A stretch of 32,751 bases of DNA from Fidelibacterota bacterium (lineage in GTDB: Bacteria; Fidelibacterota; JAANXI01). The stretch spans positions 1-32,751 of the forward strand of contig JAANXI010000175.1 of the NCBI GenBank assembly GCA_018263365.1, in the 5' to 3' direction. Made by a program: the position numbers and the translations under genes. The notes under the pieces are model-generated. The model did not search any database. It was given only the letters and a program-made list of their open reading frames with translations, and was not told the DNA's origin. Positions 23,864 to 31,708 of this stretch are shown one piece after another (position 1 is the stretch's first letter; each line of letters opens with the position of its first letter).

Positions 23864-24913
23864 TTATTCCCCAAGAAATGCAGTAACCCCGTCCGAATAA
23901 TACGTAGTCCCGGACGAATCGATCACCATTCCTTCGACATTGGGGAGGTTGTTGACCCAGCGCATACCGTCAATTGGCCCCAAAATAAATAACGCTGTGG
24001 CGTATGCATCGGCCTGCTCCGGACTTTCAGCAACAATAGTTGCGCTCAGTGACTTCCGTGTCGGTAAACCCGTTTCCGGATTCAGGATGTGATGATAACG
24101 GACTCCGTCGTATATGTAGTATCTCTGATAATCACCGGAGGTGGCCACGGCATTTCCTCCGGAGATGTTGAGTACTTCAGCAAGGTCATTAGTCTTACGG
24201 GGATCCTGAATGCCGACCTTCCACGGTTGACTGTTTTTCATCCCGAGACAGTAGAGATCGCCGCCCGCATTGATGAGTGCATCTTCGATTCCCTGCTCTT
24301 TCAAGATATCAATGGCCCTGTCGACAGCATACCCTTTCGCAATACCGCCTACAGCAAGACGGACACCAGATTTTTCCTTTTCCAGAAGGAACTTCTCGTT
24401 TTCCTGTCGCAGGCTCACATAGGAAAAACCAACAATTTTCAGGGACTGTTCGATCGTCTCTTTTGCAGGTGGCTCAGGATTATCTGCCGTCAAATTGTAG
24501 AGGTCCAGCACAGGCTTTATCGAAATATCGAATGTCGAAACCGAGGTTTCGTAATACTCTTTTGCCCTCGCCAGTAGATTGTACACTTCATCCGTTGTAT
24601 GAATTGAATCGTTGGCGTAATTGAACCGGTAGATTTCGCTTCCCTGGTTCTCTTCCCACAACAGAACGGAAATCCGTTCAATTTCCTCCTGCGCCGCCAG
24701 CATGCTTGCTCTGGCGGATTCCCGGTTCTCCGCGAAAATGGTGTAATCGATGACCGTATCCATGGCGAAACGGGTGAAGTTAAACGGTTGCTGATTTGAA
24801 CTGCAGGAAACGAGCACAAGGAGTGAAAAAAAAGTTGCCAGGAACCAACTGGGATAATAAGAAAATAATTGGTTGGGATTGACTCCCTGAAATTTGCCGG
24901 AGACACCACTCAT
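23864..24913 (-). CDS. apbE: FAD:protein FMN transferase ApbE (lipoprotein)
   Basis: ApbE cleaves FAD and attaches FMN by a phosphoester bond to threonine in flavin-carrier domains such as RnfG and RnfD. A signal peptide ends in lipobox L-V-S-C (residues ~34-37), so the enzyme is probably a lipoprotein on the periplasmic side. Family motifs: 'FAMDTVIDYTIF', 'FDISIKPVLDLY', 'GGIAKGYAVDRA', 'INAGGDLY', 'HHILNPETGLP' and 'QADAYATALFILG' with the metal-binding Asp. 349 aa is normal. It lies downstream of the rnf genes, after a repeat-filled 339-nt gap, and probably serves them. No strong ribosome-binding site is seen before its ATG. Confidence 0.95.
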   Translation of the reverse strand: MSGVSGKFQGVNPNQLFSYYPSWFLATFFSLLVLVSCSSNQQPFNFTRFAMDTVIDYTIFAENRESARASMLAAQEEIERISVLLWEENQGSEIYRFNYANDSIHTTDEVYNLLARAKEYYETSVSTFDISIKPVLDLYNLTADNPEPPAKETIEQSLKIVGFSYVSLRQENEKFLLEKEKSGVRLAVGGIAKGYAVDRAIDILKEQGIEDALINAGGDLYCLGMKNSQPWKVGIQDPRKTNDLAEVLNISGGNAVATSGDYQRYYIYDGVRYHHILNPETGLPTRKSLSATIVAESPEQADAYATALFILGPIDGMRWVNNLPNVEGMVIDSSGTTYYSDGVTAFLGE

Positions 24914-24968
24914 TTTATTTCAAGAGGTAGAGCATGGAGGGAATGAAATTTCGAACGTCCTCGATTTA

Positions 24969-25191
24969 GTAGAGACGTTCCATGGAGAGTGTGTGAAAAC
25001 AGAAAAACAAGGGAAAAATTGTGAGTAATCATCGTATTTTCTTCCGAGTAGAGACGTGCCATGGCACGTCTCTACATTCAATAATATCAATGGGTTATCA
25101 CATAATTTATGCTGTGTGGTGTTTAGGAACGCCCGGAGGAAAAAATGTCTTGACTCGGTATTCTCACACACCCTCCATGGAACATCTCTAC
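24969..25191. mobile_element. 223-bp element with 28-bp inverted ends and a central palindrome
   Basis: The ends at 24969-24996 and 25164-25191 are inverted copies matching at 26 of 28 positions; each has one GTAGAGA half and one GTGTGTGA half around CCATGG. A perfect palindrome of the same family sits inside at 25048-25075. No protein is encoded. It fills the apbE to NusG-II-gene gap (24914-25252), where I see nothing else. Confidence 0.6.
25048..25075. repeat. 28-bp palindrome, copy 4 (perfect)
   Basis: Half-site GTAGAGACGTGCCA is followed by its exact reverse complement. It differs from copy 1 only at one symmetric pair, so both halves changed together, as expected if pairing is maintained. 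Confidence 0.85.
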
Positions 25192-25252
25192 ATTAACCAG
25201 CATGGATTATTTGGAATAAACCATCCATGATAGATTCTCAACAACTAATCTT

Positions 25253-25894
25253 TTATCCGGTGATGCCATCCACCCGGCGTTTGCCGTCGATAGTCGCCAC
25301 CAGTTTATTCGGTGCACAGATAATCCGGCCGGACTGTTTCTCACCCATCTTCACGCAGATGTCGTGGCGACAAAACGATTCAACAGCTGCGAGTTTTCCA
25401 TTTTTCAGCGAAAAACGTGTATCTCCCTGAGATCCAGGAATCACAATATCGTTATAGGTTTTCGACCGATCGATACGTTCGACAGTGCGTCCATCCACCT
25501 GAAAAGTCACGTATTTTCCATCGGAATTGTTACGGGTACCGATCGTCACACACGTGTTTCCCTCGCCTCGCCTGTTCCGCATTTCACTGGCAAATGTCCG
25601 GATATCCGATGAGACATCTCCCGATTGCGTGGGATCGAGGACCTGTGTATTGCTGATGACAGACAGATCCTGCGCTGCCGGGCGAATGGGATGAGAGTCG
25701 ATCGCTGGATTTTTCCCAATGAGTCCGGATGCCGATTGCAGTATCTTGCGGATATCTTGTTCCGGTGAATCAGTAATCAGAACGACGGTATTTTCGCTTG
25801 CTTTGGTTTTCAATAGCGGTAATCCGGCGGCCAATACTCCTGTCCCAGCTATCGATGCCATTTTCAGGAATTCCCGTCTATCCAACTTTTTCAT
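25253..25894 (-). CDS. Tat-exported protein with NusG domain II
   Basis: The C-terminal ~75 residues contain 'SFCRHDICVKMG' and 'IICAPNKLVATI', the Cys-containing pattern of NusG_II domains that accompany Rnf/RseC genes in many genomes; the role is not established. The N-terminus 'DRREFLKMASIAGTG' is a twin-arginine signal followed by a hydrophobic segment, so the protein is exported folded. The middle (residues ~35-130) is not recognised. ATG 25894 is preferred over the longer frame because the Tat motif then starts at residue 5; it gives 213 aa and overlaps rseC by 17 nt. A redox or cofactor role near Rnf is inferred. Confidence 0.75.
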   Translation of the reverse strand: MKKLDRREFLKMASIAGTGVLAAGLPLLKTKASENTVVLITDSPEQDIRKILQSASGLIGKNPAIDSHPIRPAAQDLSVISNTQVLDPTQSGDVSSDIRTFASEMRNRRGEGNTCVTIGTRNNSDGKYVTFQVDGRTVERIDRSKTYNDIVIPGSQGDTRFSLKNGKLAAVESFCRHDICVKMGEKQSGRIICAPNKLVATIDGKRRVDGITG

Positions 25895-26348
25895 GTGTCT
25901 TACTCCCGTTTGAGTATATCTTTGAAATTTCGAAATAATTATCTTCGTTCTGTGACGCCAGCGCTGCCCACTTCCACGATAACGCACTCGTCAGAGCCAA
26001 CCCAACGAGTCCACCGACAAAATATACAACCTCGTCTGCGATGCCAGCAACCGAGATGTCACTGAAATATAATGCAAAGATACCGAGGAGGAAACCCAGA
26101 AGCGGCAAGCCGTACTGCATGAGTGATAATTTCAGCAGCAGATCCCGGGATTCGGTGACGATCACCTTTTGCCCGGTTGTCGCCCCCGCTTCATTTTTCG
26201 CCAATACGCCCCGCTCACCTTTTTCATTCGGGGCACATAAAATTTTCGCCCCACAATCCTCACAGGTGTCGTTTTCCATCAGCGTGACGAAGGCCTTGTC
26301 ACCTTCGATGCGTTTAACTATGCCCTCGTCGAGAATTTCTTCGGACAT
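25878..26348 (-). CDS. rseC: RseC/MucC-like membrane protein
   Basis: RseC-family proteins occur with Rnf/Rsx clusters and take part in keeping SoxR reduced in E. coli. The N-terminal cytoplasmic part has the Cys cluster 'DTCEDCGAKILCAPNEKGERG', followed by two transmembrane helices, about residues 77-95 (QYGLPLLGFLLGIFALYF) and 107-126 (VVYFVGGLVGLALTSALSW). 156 aa is usual. Its ATG overlaps the rnfB stop codon by one base, so it belongs to the rnf operon. Confidence 0.88.
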   Translation of the reverse strand: MSEEILDEGIVKRIEGDKAFVTLMENDTCEDCGAKILCAPNEKGERGVLAKNEAGATTGQKVIVTESRDLLLKLSLMQYGLPLLGFLLGIFALYFSDISVAGIADEVVYFVGGLVGLALTSALSWKWAALASQNEDNYFEISKIYSNGSKTHEKVG

Positions 26349-27199
26349 CAGGCTGCCTTCTCCTGGATTGCCGTCGGTTCTGCCGCTTCCTCATTCCCGT
26401 CCAGCACCACCAGACATTCGGTGGGACACCGATCGGTCGGTAATTTCGCCTCTTTTCCGTACTGGTCGTAATTCACGTAGGCCAGGTTATCCTCCATGTA
26501 CATCTGTCCGTCCTCCACGGCGCGGACACAGATCTGGCAACCGATACACGCCTTGGTACACAGCTGGCGCGAGGTTTTCGGATCGTCGAAATTTTTACAG
26601 AGCACAAACAGTTTATCCGATTCCGGATGCATTTCGATGACGTTCCGTGGACACGCTCCGACGCAGTTGCCACAGCCGTTACATTTGTCCTCGATGACCA
26701 CCGGCAATCCGTTATCATCCATATACATCGCTCCAAACTGACAGGCATCTACACACTCGCCGAAGCCCAGACAACCATACTCGCACAATTTGTCGCCGCC
26801 GCTCATCAGATTGGCAGCCAGGCAAGACTCGATACCAGCGTAATCGGCTTTGACGGCCGTTTCATAAGTGCCGCCCTGGCACATGACCCGGGCGATTTTC
26901 CGCTCCGCCGCCTCGACTTCCACTCCCATAATCTCGGCAATCTCATCGATCTCACTCTGGGTGGCGACGGTACAATCGCTGATTTCAACGTCATCCAGTA
27001 CCACCTCTCCAGCGAATTTAGCGCAGCCTGGAAATCCACAGCCGCCACAGTTGGCGCCGGGAAGCGCATTTTTCACCTGCTCGATCCGCGGGTCCTCATC
27101 CACGTGCAATTTTTTGTTGGCAATGGACAAACCGGCGGAGAACATCGCGCCCAGTCCGCCCATACTTCCCATTGATATTAGTAGTGCTGTAACGTCCAT
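26348..27199 (-). CDS. rnfB: Electron transport complex subunit RnfB (ferredoxin-type, with one cluster lost)
   Basis: RnfB is thought to take electrons from ferredoxin into Rnf. After an N-terminal hydrophobic segment comes the RnfB [4Fe-4S] motif 'GANCGGCGFPGCAKFAG' (residues ~49-65), then a two-cluster unit: 'CEYGCLGFGECVDAC' and 'CNGCGNCVGACP'. A second unit starts 'CIGCQICVRAVEDG', where the usual fourth Cys is replaced, and its partner motif reads 'YDQYGKEAKLPTDRCP' with only the last Cys kept. By the cluster-swap rule of 2[4Fe-4S] ferredoxins those remaining four Cys can still bind one cluster. It is 283 aa and is separated from rnfA by a 245-nt repeat-rich gap. Confidence 0.94.
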   Translation of the reverse strand: MDVTALLISMGSMGGLGAMFSAGLSIANKKLHVDEDPRIEQVKNALPGANCGGCGFPGCAKFAGEVVLDDVEISDCTVATQSEIDEIAEIMGVEVEAAERKIARVMCQGGTYETAVKADYAGIESCLAANLMSGGDKLCEYGCLGFGECVDACQFGAMYMDDNGLPVVIEDKCNGCGNCVGACPRNVIEMHPESDKLFVLCKNFDDPKTSRQLCTKACIGCQICVRAVEDGQMYMEDNLAYVNYDQYGKEAKLPTDRCPTECLVVLDGNEEAAEPTAIQEKAA

Positions 27200-27444
27200 A
27201 GTTTCAGCTCAGTGTTATTGTGTTAAGGTGTTAAGGTGTTAGCGGGTTAAAGTTGAAATCTGTCATCGGTCGTGAGTCCTCAGTCCTGTGTCGTGTTGTT
27301 ATCATCAGTGATTTCGGTGTTTTTCAGTGTTTAATCTGCTTTTTCTTTGCGTTTTCTTCGCGTCCTTAGCGGCTTAGCGGTAACATTTTTTATCCGTGCT
27401 AATCTTTTGTTTCCGTGTTAATCCGTGTTCCATGCGTTTTTTTT
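27200..27444. repeat. Repeat-rich spacer between rnfA and rnfB
   Basis: Three kinds of low-complexity sequence follow one another: 8-bp periodic units (27211-27250: AGTGTTAT, TGTGTTAA, GGTGTTAA, GGTGTTAG), 7-bp periodic units (27262-27291: GTCGTGA, GTCCTCA, GTCCTGT, GTCGTGT), and a pyrimidine-rich TTTGCG/TTCGCG stretch with repeated TCCGTGTTAAT-like words (27334-27436). No gene or clear promoter is visible. All other rnf junctions overlap. Confidence 0.65.
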
Positions 27445-28023
27445 TCAAATCGATATCAACCCGGCAAATCCCATAAACGCCAGCGCCAGGCTCCCGGCGA
27501 CGATCATTGTAATCCCCGCACCCTGAAAATGTTTCGGGACATTTGCAAGTTCCAACTCTTCCCGGATGCCCGCCATAATGACGAGCGCCAGCGTGAATCC
27601 AACGCCGGCGCCGATTCCGTACACGATGCTCTCGATAAATCCGTACTCCCGGAGTACGGCGAACAGCGCCAGCCCGAGGATAGCACAGTTCGTGGTAATC
27701 AGCGGCAGGTAGATACCAAGCGTATCGTACAACGGTTTACTGATTTTCCGTATGAACATCTCCACCAACTGCACCAGTGATGCGATCACCAGGATAAACG
27801 AGACGTATTCCAGGATGACCACGTTGAACGGTACCAGGATCAGGTGGTAGATGAGCCAGGTCACCGCCGCGGTGATTGTCATGACAAACGTGACGGCCAT
27901 TCCCATGCTCACTGCCGAGGACACTTTCTTCGAGACGCCAACAAATGGGCAAATCCCCAGAAAATACGAGAGGACAAAGTTGTTGACGATGGCAGCCGAG
28001 ATAAATATCAGGAAGAGTTTCAT
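27445..28023 (-). CDS. rnfA: Electron transport complex subunit RnfA
   Basis: RnfA is one of the two paired integral subunits that carry the ion path and bind a [2Fe-2S] cluster across the membrane with RnfE. The 192-residue product has about six helices and the family phrases 'NNFVLSYFLGICPFVGVSKKV' in part at the N-terminus (with the cluster Cys), 'LITTNCAILGLALF' with the second Cys, and 'GAGVGFTLALVIMAGIREELE'. Its ATG overlaps the rnfE end by 4 nt. It is the last gene before the repeat-rich gap. Confidence 0.96.
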   Translation of the reverse strand: MKLFLIFISAAIVNNFVLSYFLGICPFVGVSKKVSSAVSMGMAVTFVMTITAAVTWLIYHLILVPFNVVILEYVSFILVIASLVQLVEMFIRKISKPLYDTLGIYLPLITTNCAILGLALFAVLREYGFIESIVYGIGAGVGFTLALVIMAGIREELELANVPKHFQGAGITMIVAGSLALAFMGFAGLISI

Positions 28024-28631
28024 GCTTCAGCCCTCCTCTCATTAATCCAGTTGGAGAGCCCGATTAACAAACCGAGTGTCAGAAATGCACCGGGCGGCAG
28101 GATCATCACCATCCACGGCATAAACCAGTCGCCCAGGATTGTGAAATTGAGTATCGAGCCGGAGCCGAGCAGTTCACGAATCGCGCCGAGGACAAACAGG
28201 ACTAACAGGAACCCGGTCCCCATGCCGAGGGCATCCAGAAAGGAGCGTCCCGGACTATTTTTGGATGAGAACGCCTCCTGTCGCCCGAGAATCAGACAGT
28301 TCACCACGATCAGCGGCACATACGGTCCGAGCGCTTTGCTAATCTCCGGCGTAAATGCCGCCAGAAACCGGTCTGCCACGGTGACGAAGGTGGCGATAAC
28401 CACGATGTAACTCGCGATCCGCACCTGGTGCGGAATCACTTTTCGGATGCTGGAGATGATCACACTAGAGCTAACGACTACGAAGGTCGTTGCCAATCCC
28501 ATAGCGATTCCGTTGATTGCCGAATTGGTGACGGCGAGCGTCGGACACAAGCCCAGCAGAGATATCAGCACCGGGTTTTCGTCCCAGAGCCCCTTCGCGT
28601 ATTCCCGCATTAATGTTGCTTTCTTTGCCAT
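28020..28631 (-). CDS. rnfE: Electron transport complex subunit RnfE
   Basis: RnfE is the partner of RnfA in the membrane core. The 203-aa product has about six helices with 'ENPVLISLLGLCPTLAVTNSA' in part (cluster Cys), 'YVPLIVVNCLILGRQEAF' (second Cys) and 'ALGMGTGFLLVLFVLGAIRELLG', the RnfE counterpart of the RnfA motifs. It overlaps rnfG by 1 nt and rnfA by 4 nt. Confidence 0.96.
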   Translation of the reverse strand: MAKKATLMREYAKGLWDENPVLISLLGLCPTLAVTNSAINGIAMGLATTFVVVSSSVIISSIRKVIPHQVRIASYIVVIATFVTVADRFLAAFTPEISKALGPYVPLIVVNCLILGRQEAFSSKNSPGRSFLDALGMGTGFLLVLFVLGAIRELLGSGSILNFTILGDWFMPWMVMILPPGAFLTLGLLIGLSNWINERRAEA

Positions 28632-29224
28632 TAGGAAACCTGCTCTTTTGTCGAATTGTATTTCTTCCTGGCCTGTTCAATGGCCGAATTTAAAATATCG
28701 ACGACTGCTTTTGATGAAATTGTCGCACCAGTGATCGCCTGAATTTCGTTATCGTTTTGCGGCGCCTGGTTTTTCAGCGCCTCGATCTTTGGCTGTGGTA
28801 CAAGTCCTTTGAACTGATCAGTAAACCAGTCCGGATTTTCCTTATTAGAGGGGTCCGTGACGATTTTGGTGCCGAGACCCGGTGTTTCCACCTGCTCCAA
28901 AACCGAAAGACCGGTGATTTCAGAGAAGTCGGGCCTCATACCAACCATCATTCGGATTTCGCCCTGAAATCCGTTTCCGATGGCCAAAAATGCTATCCCG
29001 ACGGTTGCCGCCCCTTCTTTACCAACGTAAAAGGTCATCCCGTCGGCCTCGACTTTCTCGTAATCCTCATGCGCAGGGAGGACGTCGCCGACAGCCTGCC
29101 GCAGTTGTTCCAGACGATACTGCTCGATTTTCGGCGCGGTATACCCGTCCCAAGAGGACAACACCCCGCCGGAAATCATCGTAATCAGGGTGAGGACGAG
29201 TATCATCTTCGCTGAGGTATTCAT
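28631..29224 (-). CDS. rnfG: Electron transport complex subunit RnfG (covalent FMN)
   Basis: RnfG is a periplasm-facing flavoprotein anchored by one N-terminal helix (residues ~6-24, MILVLTLITMISGGVLSS). The FMN-binding domain ends with 'ITGATISSKAVVDILN'; Thr168 in T-G-A-T is the expected flavinylation site for ApbE. 'VETPGLGTKI' is also a family phrase. 197 aa is typical. It overlaps rnfD by 4 nt (ATGA) and rnfE by 1 nt. The apbE gene at 23864 in the same gene group supports covalent flavin loading. Confidence 0.95.
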   Translation of the reverse strand: MNTSAKMILVLTLITMISGGVLSSWDGYTAPKIEQYRLEQLRQAVGDVLPAHEDYEKVEADGMTFYVGKEGAATVGIAFLAIGNGFQGEIRMMVGMRPDFSEITGLSVLEQVETPGLGTKIVTDPSNKENPDWFTDQFKGLVPQPKIEALKNQAPQNDNEIQAITGATISSKAVVDILNSAIEQARKKYNSTKEQVS

Positions 29225-30360
29225 GCCCGCACCTCGCCGAAGATCTCCGGCCGGGTGTACCGGTTAATGAGTGGCGTCACCGAGTTCATCAGGAGAATCG
29301 AGTACATCACACCCTCCGGCAATCCGCCGTATAATCTGATGATAATGAGAATTAATCCTGCACCTGCACCAAATATCCACGCACCCTTCGGCGTGATCGG
29401 CGAGGTTACCATATCTGTCGCCATGAAAAACGCCCCGAACATAAGTCCGCCGGAGAGCAGATGAAATATCGGATCCGGAAATTGGGCTGGATTGATGAGC
29501 CAAAAAATTCCGCCAAGGATGAAAACGCTGCCGAGAAAACTCACCGGAATTCGCCAGTCCGCATACTTTTTCACCAGCAGATAAATACCGCCGATGAGAA
29601 TCGCAATTGCCGAGGTTTCACCTAGCGATCCACCGATGTTACCAGTCAATAGATCGCCGTACTGCGTCATGATATTCTCGAATTTGAACTGTCCTAATGG
29701 AGTTGCGGCGGAGACGGCATCTATGCCGGCGAATTTTGCGGTGTTCGGCGCGGTCCAGGTCGTCATTGCCACCGGGAAACTCGCCTGCAAAAACGCCCGG
29801 CCAAGCAGGGCCGGGTTAAAGATGTTTGCGCCCAGTCCGCCGAAAATCTGCTTCCCGATGGCAATCGCGAAGACAGAGCCGATAATGCCGCCGCTTACCG
29901 GGAACGACGGCGGTAATGTGAGCGCCAGCAGCAATCCGGTAATTGCGGCGCTGCCGTCGCCAATTGTATATCCCTCGCCTTTTATGCGATTAATGAGTGC
30001 TTCCGTTCCAAGCGCAGCGCCGATACAGGCGAGAATCATCCAGACCGCCGGCATCCCGAAATAGTAGACCGCCATAATCGCCGCCGGTGCCACCGCACCC
30101 ACTACCGACCACATGATCTTCGGAACACTGTCCTCCGTATACTGGTGCGGCGACGGCGCCAGAATAAACGGCTGCCGGTCTAACTGAAACAGTTTGCTGC
30201 GGGGATCGGGCTTTTTCTTTTTGGCTTTCTTCTTTTTCCTTGCCCGGGCTTTTTTCTTAGTCCCGGTTTTGGAGTCGGAAGTTTGCTTGTCATCCGACTT
30301 ACCATCGGAAGATGGGGGTTCTCCCGTCTCTTCCTGTTGTTTCTTTTCTTCGTCCGTCAT
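29221..30360 (-). CDS. rnfD: Electron transport complex subunit RnfD with Lys-rich N-terminal extension
   Basis: RnfD is a polytopic subunit with a second covalent FMN. The core shows 'SPHQYTEDSVPKIMW', 'ALTLPPSFPVSGGIIGSVFAI', 'NIFNPALLGRAFL' and 'DAVSAATPLGQFKF', where the Thr (residue 220) is the flavin site. ATG 30360 gives 379 aa and a 19-nt gap to rnfC; ATG 30408 is possible but overlaps rnfC by 29 nt. The first ~60 residues are unusual: acidic, then very basic with KKK and KKKK runs, ending 'PDPRSKLFQLDRQPF'. The usual protein starts near that last phrase. The tail would be cytoplasmic. Confidence 0.93.
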   Translation of the reverse strand: MTDEEKKQQEETGEPPSSDGKSDDKQTSDSKTGTKKKARARKKKKAKKKKPDPRSKLFQLDRQPFILAPSPHQYTEDSVPKIMWSVVGAVAPAAIMAVYYFGMPAVWMILACIGAALGTEALINRIKGEGYTIGDGSAAITGLLLALTLPPSFPVSGGIIGSVFAIAIGKQIFGGLGANIFNPALLGRAFLQASFPVAMTTWTAPNTAKFAGIDAVSAATPLGQFKFENIMTQYGDLLTGNIGGSLGETSAIAILIGGIYLLVKKYADWRIPVSFLGSVFILGGIFWLINPAQFPDPIFHLLSGGLMFGAFFMATDMVTSPITPKGAWIFGAGAGLILIIIRLYGGLPEGVMYSILLMNSVTPLINRYTRPEIFGEVRA

Positions 30361-30379
30361 AACCCTCTGCTTCCGGTTC

Positions 30380-31708
30380 TTATGCTGCCTGCTTGTTTCG
30401 GGATTCATTCACGCGGTATTTGCCGACGCGTATCCATTGCACTAATGGGATGTATGATGGACACACAAACGCGCATGATCCGCACTCCACGCAGCTGTCA
30501 ATTCCGTAGTCTTCCATGGCGTCTATCTGCTTGTTTTCTGAGAATTTGGCTAATCGAGTCGATACTAAATTCATCGGACAGGCGTCCACACATGCACCAC
30601 ACTGGATGCACGGATAGGACTGCATTTTTTTTACGCGGGACTCCGTGCTGCAAATAATGCCGCTGGATGCCTTGATCACCGGTACCGACAAATCATGCAG
30701 CGCCATGCCCATCATCGGTCCGCCCATAAAAACCTGAGCCGTCTCTTCCGATAATCCGCCGGCGAAATCTACCAGTGATTGGAGAGGCGTGCCGATCCGT
30801 GCCAATACGTTTTTCGGTTCGGAGATGCCGTCACCGGTAATCGTCACGACCCGCTGCACGAGCGGCTTGCCTTCGGTGACGGCTTCCGCCACAGCCATGG
30901 CCGTCCCCACATTATTTACAACTGTGCCCACATCCATGGGAAGGCCGCCGGTGGGGACTTTGCGGTCCAGCACCGACATAATAAGCATCTTCTCCGCACC
31001 CTGCGGATATTTGGTCTCCAGCGCCATCACCTTGAAATCTAAATTCAGATTCTGCACCCGCTCATTCATGGCTTCCACGGCGTCCGGCTTGTTATCCTCG
31101 ATGCCGATGTAGCCATTCTCCACACCGAGCACCTTCATTATTATGGACATCCCGGTGAGGATTTTATCGGTCATCTCCACCATGGCACGGTGGTCCGAGG
31201 TGAGGTACGGCTCGCATTCGCAGCCGTTCAGGATGAACGAGTCGATGGGTTTCTCCTCCGGCGGCGCCAGTTTGACGTGCGTCGGAAATGCTGCGCCTCC
31301 GAGCCCAACGATGCCGGCGTCCCAGACGAGTTGCCGCAGGTCATCAATGGAGGCTGATTCCCAATCCTCCGGATGCTTTAGCAGTTCCCAATCATCCTCT
31401 CCGGTGCGCTGAATCTGTATCATTTTGACTTTCGATCCCATGGGATGCAAAAAGTTGTTGATCTTCTTCACCTTGCCGGTCACCGGCGAGTGCACGGGGC
31501 TCGACACATACTTATCACTCCGTCCGATGACCTGACCGGTCTTCACCTCATCCTTCCGATCCACGATCGGTTCGTCCGGCGCGCCGATGTGCTGCTGCAC
31601 GGGTATGAAAACCTCATTAGGCAACGGCATAAACTCGATGGACTTGGTGTTTGTGAACTCTTTATGGTCCGACGGATGAATGCCTTTGCTAAAAGTTGGA
31701 AACTTCAC
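30380..31708 (-). CDS. rnfC: Electron transport complex subunit RnfC
   Basis: RnfC is the peripheral subunit that carries the NADH/FMN site. It has the N-terminal barrel-like 'HIGAPDEPIVDRKDEVKTGQVI' region in part, the FMN-loop 'GIVGLGGAAFPTHVKL', an SLBB-type segment 'ITGDGISEPKNVLARIGTPL' in part, and two [4Fe-4S] motifs near the end: 'CIQCGACVDACP' and 'CVECGSCAFVCP'. 442 aa is normal. The start is GTG at 31706-31708 with GAGGA about 9 nt upstream. It is the first gene of the minus-strand operon; I see no clear sigma70 promoter upstream. Confidence 0.95.
   Translation of the reverse strand: MKFPTFSKGIHPSDHKEFTNTKSIEFMPLPNEVFIPVQQHIGAPDEPIVDRKDEVKTGQVIGRSDKYVSSPVHSPVTGKVKKINNFLHPMGSKVKMIQIQRTGEDDWELLKHPEDWESASIDDLRQLVWDAGIVGLGGAAFPTHVKLAPPEEKPIDSFILNGCECEPYLTSDHRAMVEMTDKILTGMSIIMKVLGVENGYIGIEDNKPDAVEAMNERVQNLNLDFKVMALETKYPQGAEKMLIMSVLDRKVPTGGLPMDVGTVVNNVGTAMAVAEAVTEGKPLVQRVVTITGDGISEPKNVLARIGTPLQSLVDFAGGLSEETAQVFMGGPMMGMALHDLSVPVIKASSGIICSTESRVKKMQSYPCIQCGACVDACPMNLVSTRLAKFSENKQIDAMEDYGIDSCVECGSCAFVCPSYIPLVQWIRVGKYRVNESRNKQAA

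Noticed and set aside
20125..25191. CRISPR array made of the five 28-bp palindromes
   Set aside because: Copies are hundreds to thousands of bases apart with no regular spacers and no cas genes.
25021..25230. 69-codon open frame in the apbE spacer
   Set aside because: Its sequence is largely the palindrome and repeat ends read as codons.
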